Shown: in pieces, positions 10,473 through 20,328 of the stretch | Position numbering within the stretch: position 1 is the first letter of the stretch | Layout: each line of letters begins with the position of its first letter | Source: Clostridia bacterium | Lineage (GTDB): Bacteria; Bacillota; Clostridia; TANB77; CAG-465 | Direction: 5' to 3' | Assembly: GCA_028686615.1 (NCBI GenBank) | Contig: JAQUBQ010000005.1 | Span: 1-33,659, forward strand | Length of the DNA: 33,659 bases | Program-made: the position numbers and the translations under genes | Notes under the pieces: model-generated | Database searches by the model: none | Told to the model about the DNA's origin: nothing | The model's input: only the letters and a program-made list of their open reading frames with translations

Positions 10473-10912
10473 ATATTAATATATTCATATATTAAAGCAT
10501 CTTCCACGGGATTGGTATAGTACTTTTTCCTTGTAGATATTTTTTTAAATCCATTTTTCTCATATAGTAAAATAGCAGCTGTGTTTGTAATCCTAACTTC
10601 TAAAAAGAACTTATTAATATTTTTACTTGAACCAAACTTATATAATTCATTAATTAAACGAGATGCAATTCCCTGCTTTTTATAAGCTTCTCGAGTTACA
10701 ATGTTTATTATATCTATATGATCTACCAAAACAGCAAAACATATGAAAGCAACTGGAATGTTATCTGAATATGCAATTAGTATTATTCTGTTTTCATCGT
10801 TCAAAACATTTACTAATTGTTTTTCTGTAAAAATAGGAAGCCTCTCTTGTATAATTATAATATCATGTATATTATTAATATTAGCAAAACTAATTTTTAA
10901 ATTATTGTTCAT
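10469..10912 (-). CDS. rimI: Ribosomal-protein-alanine N-acetyltransferase (GNAT), RimI-like
   Basis: 147-aa GNAT (KKQGIASRLINEL acetyl-CoA loop, NTAAILLYEKNGFKK) downstream of tsaE-tsaB, the usual order. Confidence 0.85.
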   Translation of the reverse strand: MNNNLKISFANINNIHDIIIIQERLPIFTEKQLVNVLNDENRIILIAYSDNIPVAFICFAVLVDHIDIINIVTREAYKKQGIASRLINELYKFGSSKNINKFFLEVRITNTAAILLYEKNGFKKISTRKKYYTNPVEDALIYEYINI

Positions 10913-11654
10913 TGTTTTTCAGCCTTTCTGCAGAAGAGGGACGAACGTATAAAGCGTCAAGATCTAAATAATTATACATGTAATTATTTAAATTATCTAG
11001 GGACTTGTAATTTTCATACATTTCAATTAATGTATTACTTGATAAGCTGTTATTTCTGATGACAAGACTTGATAACGTTAAAACATCATTTATTTGTTCT
11101 TTTAAATCTTCAACAAGTTCTCCTGTTATTAATAATTTGGAATTTTCATTGTATTTCTGCTTAATAACATCATTTACAAAAATCAAGATATCTTCGATTG
11201 GCATATTATTTAGAGGAACAACATTCTTAATTACAGGAATAATGTTATTGTTATGTTTTATATATTCTACTTCAAATAGACCATAATAAGCACGATTATT
11301 CCTTGAATCGATAAGTGCTAAAATTAAGTCTGGTTTATCACTAAAATCTTTATATGCTAAAAGCTCTAAAGAAGAAACACCAAAAACTGGAAGCTTTAAA
11401 ATGTTTGCAAAGGCCTTTATTGTCGCTATTCCAATTCTAATACCGGTAAAAGAGCCAGGGCCAAGCACGCAAGCCAAAACATTCAAATTAGAGACATTTA
11501 AACCAACTTCTTTTAATACCTTGTCGATTAATGGTAGTAGTTTTTCTGAATGAGTAATTTCATTATTAATAGTTTCATCTAATATAAAACCGTTATTCTT
11601 AATTGTAACATTGGCTACTTTTGTTGACGTATCAACAGCTAATATTTTATTCAT
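10902..11654 (-). CDS. tsaB: tRNA threonylcarbamoyladenosine biosynthesis protein TsaB
   Basis: ILAVDTSTKVANVTI... GPGSFTGIRIGIATIKAFA motif; overlaps tsaE and rimI. Confidence 0.92.
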   Translation of the reverse strand: MNKILAVDTSTKVANVTIKNNGFILDETINNEITHSEKLLPLIDKVLKEVGLNVSNLNVLACVLGPGSFTGIRIGIATIKAFANILKLPVFGVSSLELLAYKDFSDKPDLILALIDSRNNRAYYGLFEVEYIKHNNNIIPVIKNVVPLNNMPIEDILIFVNDVIKQKYNENSKLLITGELVEDLKEQINDVLTLSSLVIRNNSLSSNTLIEMYENYKSLDNLNNYMYNYLDLDALYVRPSSAERLKNNEQ

Positions 11655-12105
11655 TAAACAAATCTCCTTCTTTATATATTGTAATTTTTCTTATATTTTC
11701 ATCTTGAGCATCAAGAGGATTCTCAATATTTATATAAATAGTTTCAGATGGCAAGATGTCTTTAATGATATTGCCCCATTCAATAATACATATTCCTTTT
11801 CCAAAGTAATCAGTTCCTATGGAATCAATAAAATCATCACTATTATTCAAACGATAAACATCGAAGTGGAAGATGTTATTAACGAAGTTATGATCTTTAA
11901 CATTATATTCATTTACTATTGTAAAAGTAGGACTAGATACAAGGTTTTCTACACCAAAATATTTGGCAACTCCAAGAGTAAACCTTGTTTTACCAACACC
12001 TAAATTACCATTTAAAACAACAATGGAATTATTATTTAAATCCTTTGCAATTTTTTTTGCAAGTTGTTCTGTTTCATATTCGTTTTTTGTAGTGTATTGT
12101 TTCAA
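11647..12105 (-). CDS. tsaE: tRNA threonylcarbamoyladenosine biosynthesis ATPase TsaE
   Basis: VVLNGNLGVGKTRFTLGVAKYFG ... VSSPTFTIVNEY ... HFDVYRL ... IIEWGN motifs. Confidence 0.93.
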   Translation of the reverse strand: MKQYTTKNEYETEQLAKKIAKDLNNNSIVVLNGNLGVGKTRFTLGVAKYFGVENLVSSPTFTIVNEYNVKDHNFVNNIFHFDVYRLNNSDDFIDSIGTDYFGKGICIIEWGNIIKDILPSETIYINIENPLDAQDENIRKITIYKEGDLFNE

Positions 12106-12240
12106 TTAAATCACCATAATAATTATACAATCAAAAGAAAGGTCTGTAAAGCAGAAAATAAGATAAATGTCCTTGAAAAAGGTTTTATTTTGGAATATAA
12201 TCAAAAAGGATTGAATTGTATAGAGATAGGTGATGTAAAA

Positions 12241-13842
12241 TTGGCAATTAAAAAGCAAACATTTATGAAAGGTGTTGCAATAATTATGGTATCACAAATA
12301 CTTGTTAAGGTATTTGGATTTATTTATAGAATAGTACTTACGAATATAGAAGGTTTTAGTGATATAGGGAATAGTTATTATGGGGCAGGCTATAAAGTTT
12401 ATGCTTTTATATTAGCTATTGCAACAATGGGAATACCTAATACTATATCTAAACTGGTATCTGAAAAACTTGCAGTAGGTGATAATAAGGGAGCTCACAA
12501 GATATTTAAGACAGCAATAGCGGTGTTTGCAACCGTAGGACTATGTTTTTCATTAACCCTATTCTTATCTGCAGAATATATTGCAAATAATTTATTATCG
12601 AATCCAGGAGTGAAATATACACTAATGGTGCTATCACCAGCAGTGTTGTTTGTATCGATCGCCTCAGTATATAGAGGATATTTTGTAGGAATGCAGAATA
12701 TGGTGGCTCATAGTGTAGCACAAATTATAGAACAAATAGTAAATAGCATATTATCAATAATGTTTGTTATGATACTTGTTTCTAAATCACCTGAAATTAT
12801 GGCCGCAGGTTCAACGGCAGCTACTGCTGTTTCGACGTTAGTAGCATTACTATACTTACTTTTATATTACCAAAGAAGTAGAGAAGAGATTAAAGAAGGC
12901 GTAAATAACAGTGAAAGAAAGTCAAGAGAGGGAAGAAAACAAATTGTTAAAAAGATAATACAATATGTTATACCTATATCATTTGGTAGTATAGTAATAA
13001 CACTAGCTGGAATGATAGATCTAGTAACAGTTATGGAAGGACTCCAAAAGTATGGATATACTTTAAAAGAAGCAAATGAAAAGTTTGGAATATTACTTGG
13101 AAAAGTGGACATATTAACATCAGTACCTCTGGCTTTAAATGTTGCTTTTTCAACATCCTTAGTTCCAGTAATAACTAGTGCTATAACCCAGGGGAAGAAG
13201 GCAGAAGCTGTAAGTAAAATTAATTATTCAATGAAGATATCTTCACTAATAGCTTTTCCATGTGCAATTGGACTATCAGTACTTGCAACACCAATTATTC
13301 AAATGTTGTTCCCAAATGCTAGTGAAGGAGCATATTTACTTAGAATAGAAGCATTTGTAGTTGTATTCTCAGTTCTTGCACAAACAGCATATGGATCATT
13401 ACATGGCTTAGGTAAATTATATATACCCGGTTTTTCTCTATTAATAGGAGCCGTGGTAAAATATTTCCTTAATGTAATTTTTGTGCCAATATTTGGAGAA
13501 ATAGTGGTTCCAATAACAACTATAATATATCAATTAATAGCAGTAATAATATCCATGGTATGTGTTTATTCAACATTAAATACCAAATTTGATAATAAAA
13601 ACATAATAATAAAACCATTTATTGCATCAACTATAATGGGAATTGTTACAATTTTAAGTTATTTCTTTTTACATTACATAACAAAATCTAATAGCATATC
13701 AGTGCTAGTTAGTATTGCTATTGCAACACTTACATATATAATGGTTTTAGCGAATATAAATGCCATGGCTAAAGAGGAGATTATGCAACTTCCTTATGGA
13801 AACAAAGTATACAAGATTATTAAAAAAATGAAAAAAGTTTAA
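12241..13842 (+). CDS. Polysaccharide biosynthesis/MATE-like flippase, SpoVB/MurJ family
   Basis: Multi-TM protein; KQTFMKGVAIIMVSQILVKVFGFIYRI...YGAGYKVYAFILAIATMGIPNTISKLVSEK typical of the SpoVB family. ORF is open from 12064, but that would overlap tsaE; TTG at 12241 or ATG at 12265 are more likely starts. Confidence 0.85.
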   Translation: MAIKKQTFMKGVAIIMVSQILVKVFGFIYRIVLTNIEGFSDIGNSYYGAGYKVYAFILAIATMGIPNTISKLVSEKLAVGDNKGAHKIFKTAIAVFATVGLCFSLTLFLSAEYIANNLLSNPGVKYTLMVLSPAVLFVSIASVYRGYFVGMQNMVAHSVAQIIEQIVNSILSIMFVMILVSKSPEIMAAGSTAATAVSTLVALLYLLLYYQRSREEIKEGVNNSERKSREGRKQIVKKIIQYVIPISFGSIVITLAGMIDLVTVMEGLQKYGYTLKEANEKFGILLGKVDILTSVPLALNVAFSTSLVPVITSAITQGKKAEAVSKINYSMKISSLIAFPCAIGLSVLATPIIQMLFPNASEGAYLLRIEAFVVVFSVLAQTAYGSLHGLGKLYIPGFSLLIGAVVKYFLNVIFVPIFGEIVVPITTIIYQLIAVIISMVCVYSTLNTKFDNKNIIIKPFIASTIMGIVTILSYFFLHYITKSNSISVLVSIAIATLTYIMVLANINAMAKEEIMQLPYGNKVYKIIKKMKKV

Positions 13843-13850
13843 AAAAAGTG

Positions 13851-13879
13851 TTGACAATATTCAACAAATACAGTATAAC
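13851..13879 (+). promoter_or_regulatory. Sigma-70 promoter of the HU gene
   Basis: TTGACA (13851-13856), 17-nt spacer, TATAAC (13874-13879). Confidence 0.75.
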
Positions 13880-13915
13880 ATAATTGTAATCTTAAAAAAA
13901 TAGGAGGTAATTAAG

Positions 13916-14197
13916 ATGAATAAAGGAGAATTAATCACTAAAATTGCTGAAGAAAGCAAATTAACAAAAAAAGCTGCAGAAGCTGCACTAGATGCATTCG
14001 TTTCTTCTGTACAAGGAGCTCTAAAAGAAGGAGAAAAAGTTCAACTAGTTGGATTTGGAACATTTGAAGTAAGACAAAGAGCAGCAAGAAAAGGAAGAAA
14101 CCCTTTAACAAGAGCAGAAATTAAAATACCTGCTTCAAAAGCACCTGTATTCAAAGCTGGTAAAGCACTTAAAGAAGCAGTTAACGGAAAAAAATAA
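13916..14197 (+). CDS. hup: HU family DNA-binding protein
   Basis: [65 protein letters not shown]. Confidence 0.97.
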   Translation: MNKGELITKIAEESKLTKKAAEAALDAFVSSVQGALKEGEKVQLVGFGTFEVRQRAARKGRNPLTRAEIKIPASKAPVFKAGKALKEAVNGKK

Positions 14198-14206
14198 TAC
14201 AGAAAT

Positions 14207-14239
14207 AAGCCCAGTACAATTATGGTATTGGGTTTTTTT
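14207..14239 (+). terminator. Rho-independent terminator of the HU gene
   Basis: gcccagtac-aatta-tggtattgggttttttta. Confidence 0.75.
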
Positions 14240-14319
14240 ACGCCCAAAATGAATTAAAAGCTATATTAAAATGTTGCAAAAAACATATACTTGTAATATA
14301 ATGAAGCGGAGGAAAATGT

Positions 14320-15726
14320 ATGGAAAAGCTTGGAAATTTTAAAAAAGAAATAAAAAATAAAAGAGTGGGTTTAGTTGGTATTGGTGTTAGCAATCTACCA
14401 GTTATAGAATACTTATATAAACTAGAAGCAGAGATAATACTATATGACAAAAACACTAAACTACTAGAAGAATATCCTAAACTTAAAACAATGAATATAA
14501 AATATTTTTTAGGTGAAGATTACTTAGATAAAATTAAGGACTTAGATTATATCTTTAGATCACCAGGAGTTAAACCGTTTTATGCACAAATAGAAGAGGC
14601 TAAAAATCAAGGAACGATAATTACTTCAGAAATAGAAATGTTAATTCACTTAGCTCCTTGCAAAATTATAGGAGTAACAGGAAGTGATGGTAAAACCACA
14701 ACGACAACAATAATATCAGCTATTTTAAATAAAGCTGGATATAAAGTTTGGACCGGAGGTAACATAGGTGTTCCTTTATTTACTCAAATAGATGATATAC
14801 AAAAGAATGATATTATAGTTTTAGAGCTGAGCAGTTTTCAACTTATGACACTAAAAGAAAGTCCAGACATTTCAGTTATAACTAATATATCTCCTAACCA
14901 TTTAGATTATCATAGAAGTTATGAAGAATATATTATAGCAAAATCAAATATATTTAAAAATCAAAAAAAAGAAGGAGTTTTAGTTCTTAACCTTGAAAAC
15001 GAATTCTCAAAAAGATACAAGAATGAAGCATTAAGTATAGATAAAGAAAAAGATATAAGATTTTTTAGTAGCACTAATAAAACAGATAATGGAGTATATT
15101 TCGAGAACAATAAAATTATATCAACTATAAATGGAGTTACAGAAGAAATTATAGATAAAGAAGATATTAAGATAATGGGAATACACAATATAGAAAATAT
15201 TTGTACAGCTGTAGCAGCAGTTAAAAAGTTTGCAGATATAAAAAGCATAAAAGATGCAGTAAAGGAATTTAAAGGCGTTGAACATAGAATGGAACTTGTA
15301 AGAGAGATAAATGGAACAAGATGGTATAATGACTCTATAGGAACAAGCCCAAGTAGAACAATTGCAGGATTAAAAGCTTTTGATAAAAAAATAATTTTAA
15401 TTGCAGGAGGATATGACAAAAACATACCATATGACGATATGGGGAAATATATTTTAGAAAAAGTAAAATATTTAATATTAATGGGAGAGACTAAAACAAA
15501 AATTGAACAAGCAGTATTAGATGAAATGAAAGGTAATAAAGAAAAAACAAGTATAAATATTATAAATTTAGAAACAATGGAAGAATGTGTTAAGGCAGCA
15601 TACGATTTAGCTAAAAATGAAGACATAGTAGTTCTTTCACCAGCATCAGCATCATTTGGGATGTATAAAAATTTTGAAATAAGGGGAAAACACTTCAAAG
15701 AATTAGTTAATAATATAGAAGAATAA
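14320..15726 (+). CDS. murD: UDP-N-acetylmuramoylalanine--D-glutamate ligase
   Basis: GVTGSDGKTTTTTIISAIL, GGNIGVPL, ELSSFQL, NISPNHLDYHRSYEEYIIAK, NDSIGTSPSRTIAGL, LSPASASFGMYKNFEIRGKHFK. Confidence 0.97.
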   Translation: MEKLGNFKKEIKNKRVGLVGIGVSNLPVIEYLYKLEAEIILYDKNTKLLEEYPKLKTMNIKYFLGEDYLDKIKDLDYIFRSPGVKPFYAQIEEAKNQGTIITSEIEMLIHLAPCKIIGVTGSDGKTTTTTIISAILNKAGYKVWTGGNIGVPLFTQIDDIQKNDIIVLELSSFQLMTLKESPDISVITNISPNHLDYHRSYEEYIIAKSNIFKNQKKEGVLVLNLENEFSKRYKNEALSIDKEKDIRFFSSTNKTDNGVYFENNKIISTINGVTEEIIDKEDIKIMGIHNIENICTAVAAVKKFADIKSIKDAVKEFKGVEHRMELVREINGTRWYNDSIGTSPSRTIAGLKAFDKKIILIAGGYDKNIPYDDMGKYILEKVKYLILMGETKTKIEQAVLDEMKGNKEKTSINIINLETMEECVKAAYDLAKNEDIVVLSPASASFGMYKNFEIRGKHFKELVNNIEE

Positions 15727-15764
15727 CCCTTATAATATATCTATTTTTAAAGGAGAGAAAGATT

Positions 15765-16379
15765 ATGATTAAAATGATTAAAAAAATGAATTTACCAAAC
15801 AAGCTTACAATGCTAAGAATAGTGCTAGTACCAGTATTTATAATATTAATGGTATTATCTGAACTTAAAATATGGGATTATATGCATCTTGTTGCACTTG
15901 GAATATTTATAATTGCAGCAATAACAGATTATTTAGATGGAAAAATATCTAGGAAGAGAAATATAGTAACTGAATTTGGGAAAATAATGGATCCACTAGC
16001 GGATAAACTATTAGTTTCTTCAGCGTTAATTATGCTTGTAGGTATTGGAAAAATACCAGCCTGGATAGTAGCAATTATAATAGCAAGAGACTTTTTTGCA
16101 TCATCACTTAGAATGTTTGGTTCTGATAATGGAGTAGCAATATCAGCAGTTAGATCTGGAAAAATAAAAACATTATTCCAAATGATAGGAATAATACTAG
16201 TAATTGTTGATACAAATGTTTTTGGTGCATTTTTAGAAAAAGGAACAATGATGGGATTATATGAACTATCAATTAATGTTCTTTCAACAGTTTCAATTTC
16301 ACTTGCATTACTAGCAACATTGTGGTCGTTAGTAGACTACATTGTTAAATTTGGTAAGCATATAAATGTAGAAAAATAA
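15765..16379 (+). CDS. pgsA: CDP-diacylglycerol--glycerol-3-phosphate 3-phosphatidyltransferase
   Basis: NLPNKLTMLRIVLVP...; CDP-alcohol phosphatidyltransferase motif ITDYLDGKISRKRNIVTEFGKIMDPLADK. Confidence 0.95.
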   Translation: MIKMIKKMNLPNKLTMLRIVLVPVFIILMVLSELKIWDYMHLVALGIFIIAAITDYLDGKISRKRNIVTEFGKIMDPLADKLLVSSALIMLVGIGKIPAWIVAIIIARDFFASSLRMFGSDNGVAISAVRSGKIKTLFQMIGIILVIVDTNVFGAFLEKGTMMGLYELSINVLSTVSISLALLATLWSLVDYIVKFGKHINVEK

Positions 16380-16408
16380 TTAATTTGAAAAGATAGAAAG
16401 AGGATAGT

Positions 16409-18461
16409 ATGTTTGGAAGTGAAGGACAATATGATATTTTTGGAAATCTAATAGAAAACCAAGAGGAAGAATTTAAAACAGTTAAAAGAGAATTAAAAGA
16501 ATTAAAAGATATAATAAGATATCATGCAGACTTATACTATAATCAGGATAGACCTGAAATATCTGACTATGAGTATGACAAATTAATGCAAAGATTAAAA
16601 GGCTTGGAAGAAAAATATCCAAGCCTTATTACTAAAGAATCTCCAACTCAAAAAGTTATAGGTAAGTCAAAAGAAATATTTAAAAGAGTAGAACACGAAA
16701 TTCCAATGCAAAGTTTACAAGATGTTTTTTCTTATGAAGAAGTAGAAGCTTACATAGAAAAAATAACTTCTGAATATGGAAAAGAAATAGAATTTATAGT
16801 TGAAAATAAAATTGATGGACTTTCAATATCTTTAGAATATGTTAATGGTCAGTTTATGAGGGGATCTACCAGAGGAGATGGAATAATAGGTGAAGAGGTT
16901 ACAGATAACCTAAAAACACTTAAGGAAGTACCAGAAAAACTAAAAGACAATGTTACCATCGAGCTAAGGGGTGAAGTTTACTTTTCTAACAAACAATTTG
17001 AGATTTTAAATCAAATACAAGAAGAACACGGAAAGCCTTTGTTTGCAAATCCAAGAAATGCAGCAGCAGGAACATTAAGACAAATATCATCAGAACTTGT
17101 GAAAGAAAGAAATCTAAGTGTATTTATATTTAATGTACAAAAAGCTGAGAATGGATTAATATTTAAAACGCATAGTGAAAGTTTAGAATTTTGTAAAAAA
17201 CAAGGATTACATGTAGTTGATTATTCTAAGGTTTGTAAGCGGAAAAGAACAAGTTATAAATGCTATTAAGGAAATAGGGGAGTTGAGGAACAGTCTAGAT
17301 TATGGAATAGATGGGGCCGTAATTAAAATTAATGATTTAAAATTAAGAGAAGCATTAGGAAGTACTAGCAGGCAACCTAAGTGGGCTATTGCATATAAAT
17401 ATCCACCAGAAGAGAAGGAAACAATTATTACTAGGATAGAGTTAAATGTTGGAAGAACAGGTAAAATAACACCAGTTGCAGTTTTAGAACCAAGAAAAAT
17501 AGCAGGTTCTACAGTTTCTAGAGCAACACTTAACAACTTTGATTATATTAGAGATAAAGATATAAGAGAAGGGGATCATATAATAATAAGAAAAGCAGGA
17601 GATATAATACCTGAAATTGTTAGTGTACTTACGGATAAAAGAGATGGTACTCAAAAAGAGTATAAAGAACCTACAAGGTGTCCTGTATGTAAAGAAGAAG
17701 TAGAAAGACCAGAAGGTGAAGTTAATTTAAGGTGTGTTAATAGCGAATGCGAAAGTCAAATATATAGAGCTATTTTACATTTTGCATCTAGGAATTGCAT
17801 GGATATAGAGGATTTGGGAGAAAAGGTAGTAGAACTTCTTTTAGAAAGTGGTAAAGTAAAAGATGTTGCAGATTTATACTATTTGACTTATGAAGATGTA
17901 ATGGAACTTGAAGGGTTTCAAACAGTATCAGCGGGGAACTTAATAAAAGCAATTAAAAACAGTAAAGATAATACACTAGATAAACTAATTGCTGGTTTTG
18001 GAATAAATGGAATTGGTAGAAGATATGCTAAAATTCTTGCAGCTGAATTTGCAGATATATATGAACTTATGAATGTTAATGTAGAAAGGCTATCTAAGAT
18101 AAAAGGATTTAAAGAAAAAAAAGCAGAGTATATTATTCGCTTTATGAATAGAGATAAGACAAAAAAAACAATAGAAAAGCTAGATACTGCAGGAGTTAAT
18201 CTAAAAGGTAGTAAGAGAGATATATTATCTAAAAAACTAGATGGAATGAAAATAGCTATAACGGGTTCCTTTGATGGATATAGCAGAGAAGATATAGCAG
18301 AAATAATTGAAGAAAACGGAGGAATGGTAACAAGCTCAATATCAAGCAAAACCAATTTACTTATTGCAGGAGAAAATTCTGGTTCTAAACTTATTAAAGC
18401 TCAAGAAAACAAAGTAAGAGTTGTAGAATTAGGAGAATTCCTAAAAGAGTATAAATTATAA
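16409..18461 (+). CDS. ligA: NAD-dependent DNA ligase, encoded with a +1 shift at CGGA (17240)
   Basis: N-terminal ORF 16409-17269 (DLYYNQDRPEISDYEYDKL, ENKIDGLSISLEY, ELRGEVYF, FANPRNAAAGTLRQ) and C-terminal ORF 17217-18461 (SRQPKWAIAYKYP, zinc finger, HhH, BRCT). They join without loss if the C at 17240 is skipped: [19 protein letters not shown]. Confidence 0.93.
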
Positions 18462-18515
18462 TAAAAACATTACCAAAAGCTTTTGGTTTGATGTAAAAAG
18501 TGGTATAATATATAT

Positions 18516-18839
18516 GTGAGCATTTCAGATGATCGCGCGTTAAGTGAGGAAAGTCCGGGCACCACAAGACATGATGCTGGATAACGTCCAGTAGAAGTGA
18601 TTCTAAGGAAAGTGCAACAGAAAATAACCGCCATTTATGGTAAGGGTGAAAAAGTAAGGTAAGAGCTTACGGATTGGTATGGTGACATATCTCTAGTGTA
18701 AACCCCATCAGGTGCAACACCAGATTAAAAGATTAAGTAGTCTTGGCGTCTTTTGAGTTGGTGGCAAAGAAATATATAGCAATATATATTCAAGATTAAT
18801 GATCGTCTAATACAGAACCCGGCTTACGAAATGCTCACA
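18516..18839 (+). ncRNA. rnpB: RNase P RNA component
   Basis: Conserved gaggaaagtccgggc near the 5' end and acagaacccggctta near the 3' end; closing helix gtgagcattt/aaatgctcac; internal gtgcaacagaaa and aaaccccat segments; TATAAT just upstream (18504-18509). Confidence 0.95.
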
Positions 18840-18840
18840 A

Positions 18841-18872
18841 AAAGACAGAAGAAAAACTTCTGTCTTTTTTGA
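18841..18872 (+). terminator. Rho-independent terminator of rnpB
   Basis: aaagacagaag-aaaaa-cttctgtctttttt. Confidence 0.85.
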
Positions 18873-18960
18873 TTACTTAACAGTCATTAATCTAAAAACA
18901 ATCATTCTTTATTATGAAATCTAGAAAATTAAAAATTAAACAAAAAAGTGTATGATGTTA

Positions 18961-18989
18961 TTGACAAAGAAAAAAAGCTGTGTTAATAT
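18961..18989 (+). promoter_or_regulatory. Sigma-70 promoter of tRNA-Leu
   Basis: TTGACA (18961-18966), 17-nt spacer, TAATAT (18984-18989), directly before the tRNA. Confidence 0.65.
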
Positions 18990-19001
18990 ATATTCACGGT
19001 T

Positions 19002-19086
19002 GCGGGTATGGCGGAATTGGCAGACGCGCCAGACTTAGAATCTGGTACCAACCGGTGTGAAGGTTCAAGTCCTTTTACCCGCACCA
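19002..19086 (+). tRNA. tRNA-Leu(UAG), CCA encoded
   Basis: gcgggta...tacccgc acceptor pairing with encoded CCA; anticodon arm cagac-ttagaat-ctgg (anticodon TAG); variable arm; T arm ggttcaagtcc. Confidence 0.93.
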
Positions 19087-19098
19087 TATTTTATTTAA

Positions 19099-19150
19099 AA
19101 TACAAGTTGTAAGCTCATAAAGGCTTTAAACAACTTGTATTTTTATTTTT
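19099..19150 (+). terminator. Terminator downstream of tRNA-Leu
   Basis: aatacaagttg ... caacttgtatttttattttt inverted repeat. Confidence 0.7.
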
Positions 19151-19173
19151 TAAAACTTTACATGTTAAAATGT

Positions 19174-20031
19174 TTATGGTTTCCAATGAACAATTTCTAT
19201 TCCATTTGGTGCACTCCATGGGCTACCAGAGATACTGCCAGGGCTTTTATTTATAGTTATGTTATTTAACTCAAAACATAAAGCAAATGAATACTCTCCT
19301 ATACTAGTTACGGAGCTAGGAATAACTATATTTTTTAAACTACCACACTCATAAAAAGACCAAAATCCAATAGTCTTTAATGAACTTGGAAGAGTTATGT
19401 TTTTAAGACTGAGGCAATATTGAAAAGCTCTTTCTTCCAAAGTTTCTAAAGAGTTGGATAACTTTATATTTATTAAACTAGTGCACCAAGAAAAAGCATA
19501 TTCATCAATAAAAGTAACAGAATCAGGAATAATTACATTTGTTAAACTTTCACAATGATCAAATGCAGATGAACCTATAGATGTAACAGGTTTGTTATTA
19601 ATATGAGAAGGGATTTTTATTGACGTAGGGTCACCTTTATATCCTGTAATTTTTATTTGACCATTATTTTCAGAATATGATAAATCACTTTCAAGAAGAG
19701 TTTCAACAAATAAATCCATATAATTTTCTAAAGTTTTATCATCAACGCTGTCATTTAAAGTAACTTCACCTTTAGAACTAATATCAATTGGTAAATTTCC
19801 TTTATTAATATTAGAAAAATCAGCAGGAGATTCGTTTAATAGTGCTTCTGCTTTAAGCAATCCAATTTGTTCTTTGACAGTTGCCATATCAACTTTTGTT
19901 TTAGCTTCACTTGCTTTATCAATGATATTACTATTGTTTAATGATAATATGATTGCCCCTGCTAAGACTATCATAATAATTATTGTTATCACTAATACAA
20001 TTAATGATATTCCTTTTAATTTTTTATTCAT
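19174..20031 (-). CDS. Prepilin-like leader + BspA-type leucine-rich repeat surface protein
   Basis: N-terminus KGISLIVLVITIIIMIVLAGAIILSLNNSNIIDKA, near-identical to the 3040 gene. C-terminal LRR_5 repeats SAFDHCESLTNVIIPDSVTFIDEYAFSWCTSLINIKLSNSLETLEERAFQYC. Confidence 0.85.
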   Translation of the reverse strand: MNKKLKGISLIVLVITIIIMIVLAGAIILSLNNSNIIDKASEAKTKVDMATVKEQIGLLKAEALLNESPADFSNINKGNLPIDISSKGEVTLNDSVDDKTLENYMDLFVETLLESDLSYSENNGQIKITGYKGDPTSIKIPSHINNKPVTSIGSSAFDHCESLTNVIIPDSVTFIDEYAFSWCTSLINIKLSNSLETLEERAFQYCLSLKNITLPSSLKTIGFWSFYECGSLKNIVIPSSVTSIGEYSFALCFELNNITINKSPGSISGSPWSAPNGIEIVHWKP

Positions 20032-20328
20032 GTATTTACCTCCTATATAACATTAAAAAAAAGGATACCATATGCAAAAGCATTATTCAACATAAAACGA
20101 CAAAAAGGTTCAAATGATATATTGATCATAAAACAGTATATATATTTTAGATAAAAGGATTGATAAGTAGACATAAATATGTTATAATATTATTATGTTA
20201 AGTTTGAAAGTATAAAGCTTCAAAGTAAGTTTTATTGGTATAAAAATAATTGTCTTAAATAGTAGAAATATTATTTAGGGCGTTTATATATATATAATTA
20301 TAAAAAATAAATTATAAAGGAGAGCAAA

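Noticed and set aside
12064-12240. N-terminal extension of the SpoVB-like protein
   Set aside because: It would overlap divergent tsaE and adds a non-homologous segment; a start near 12241-12265 fits the family better.
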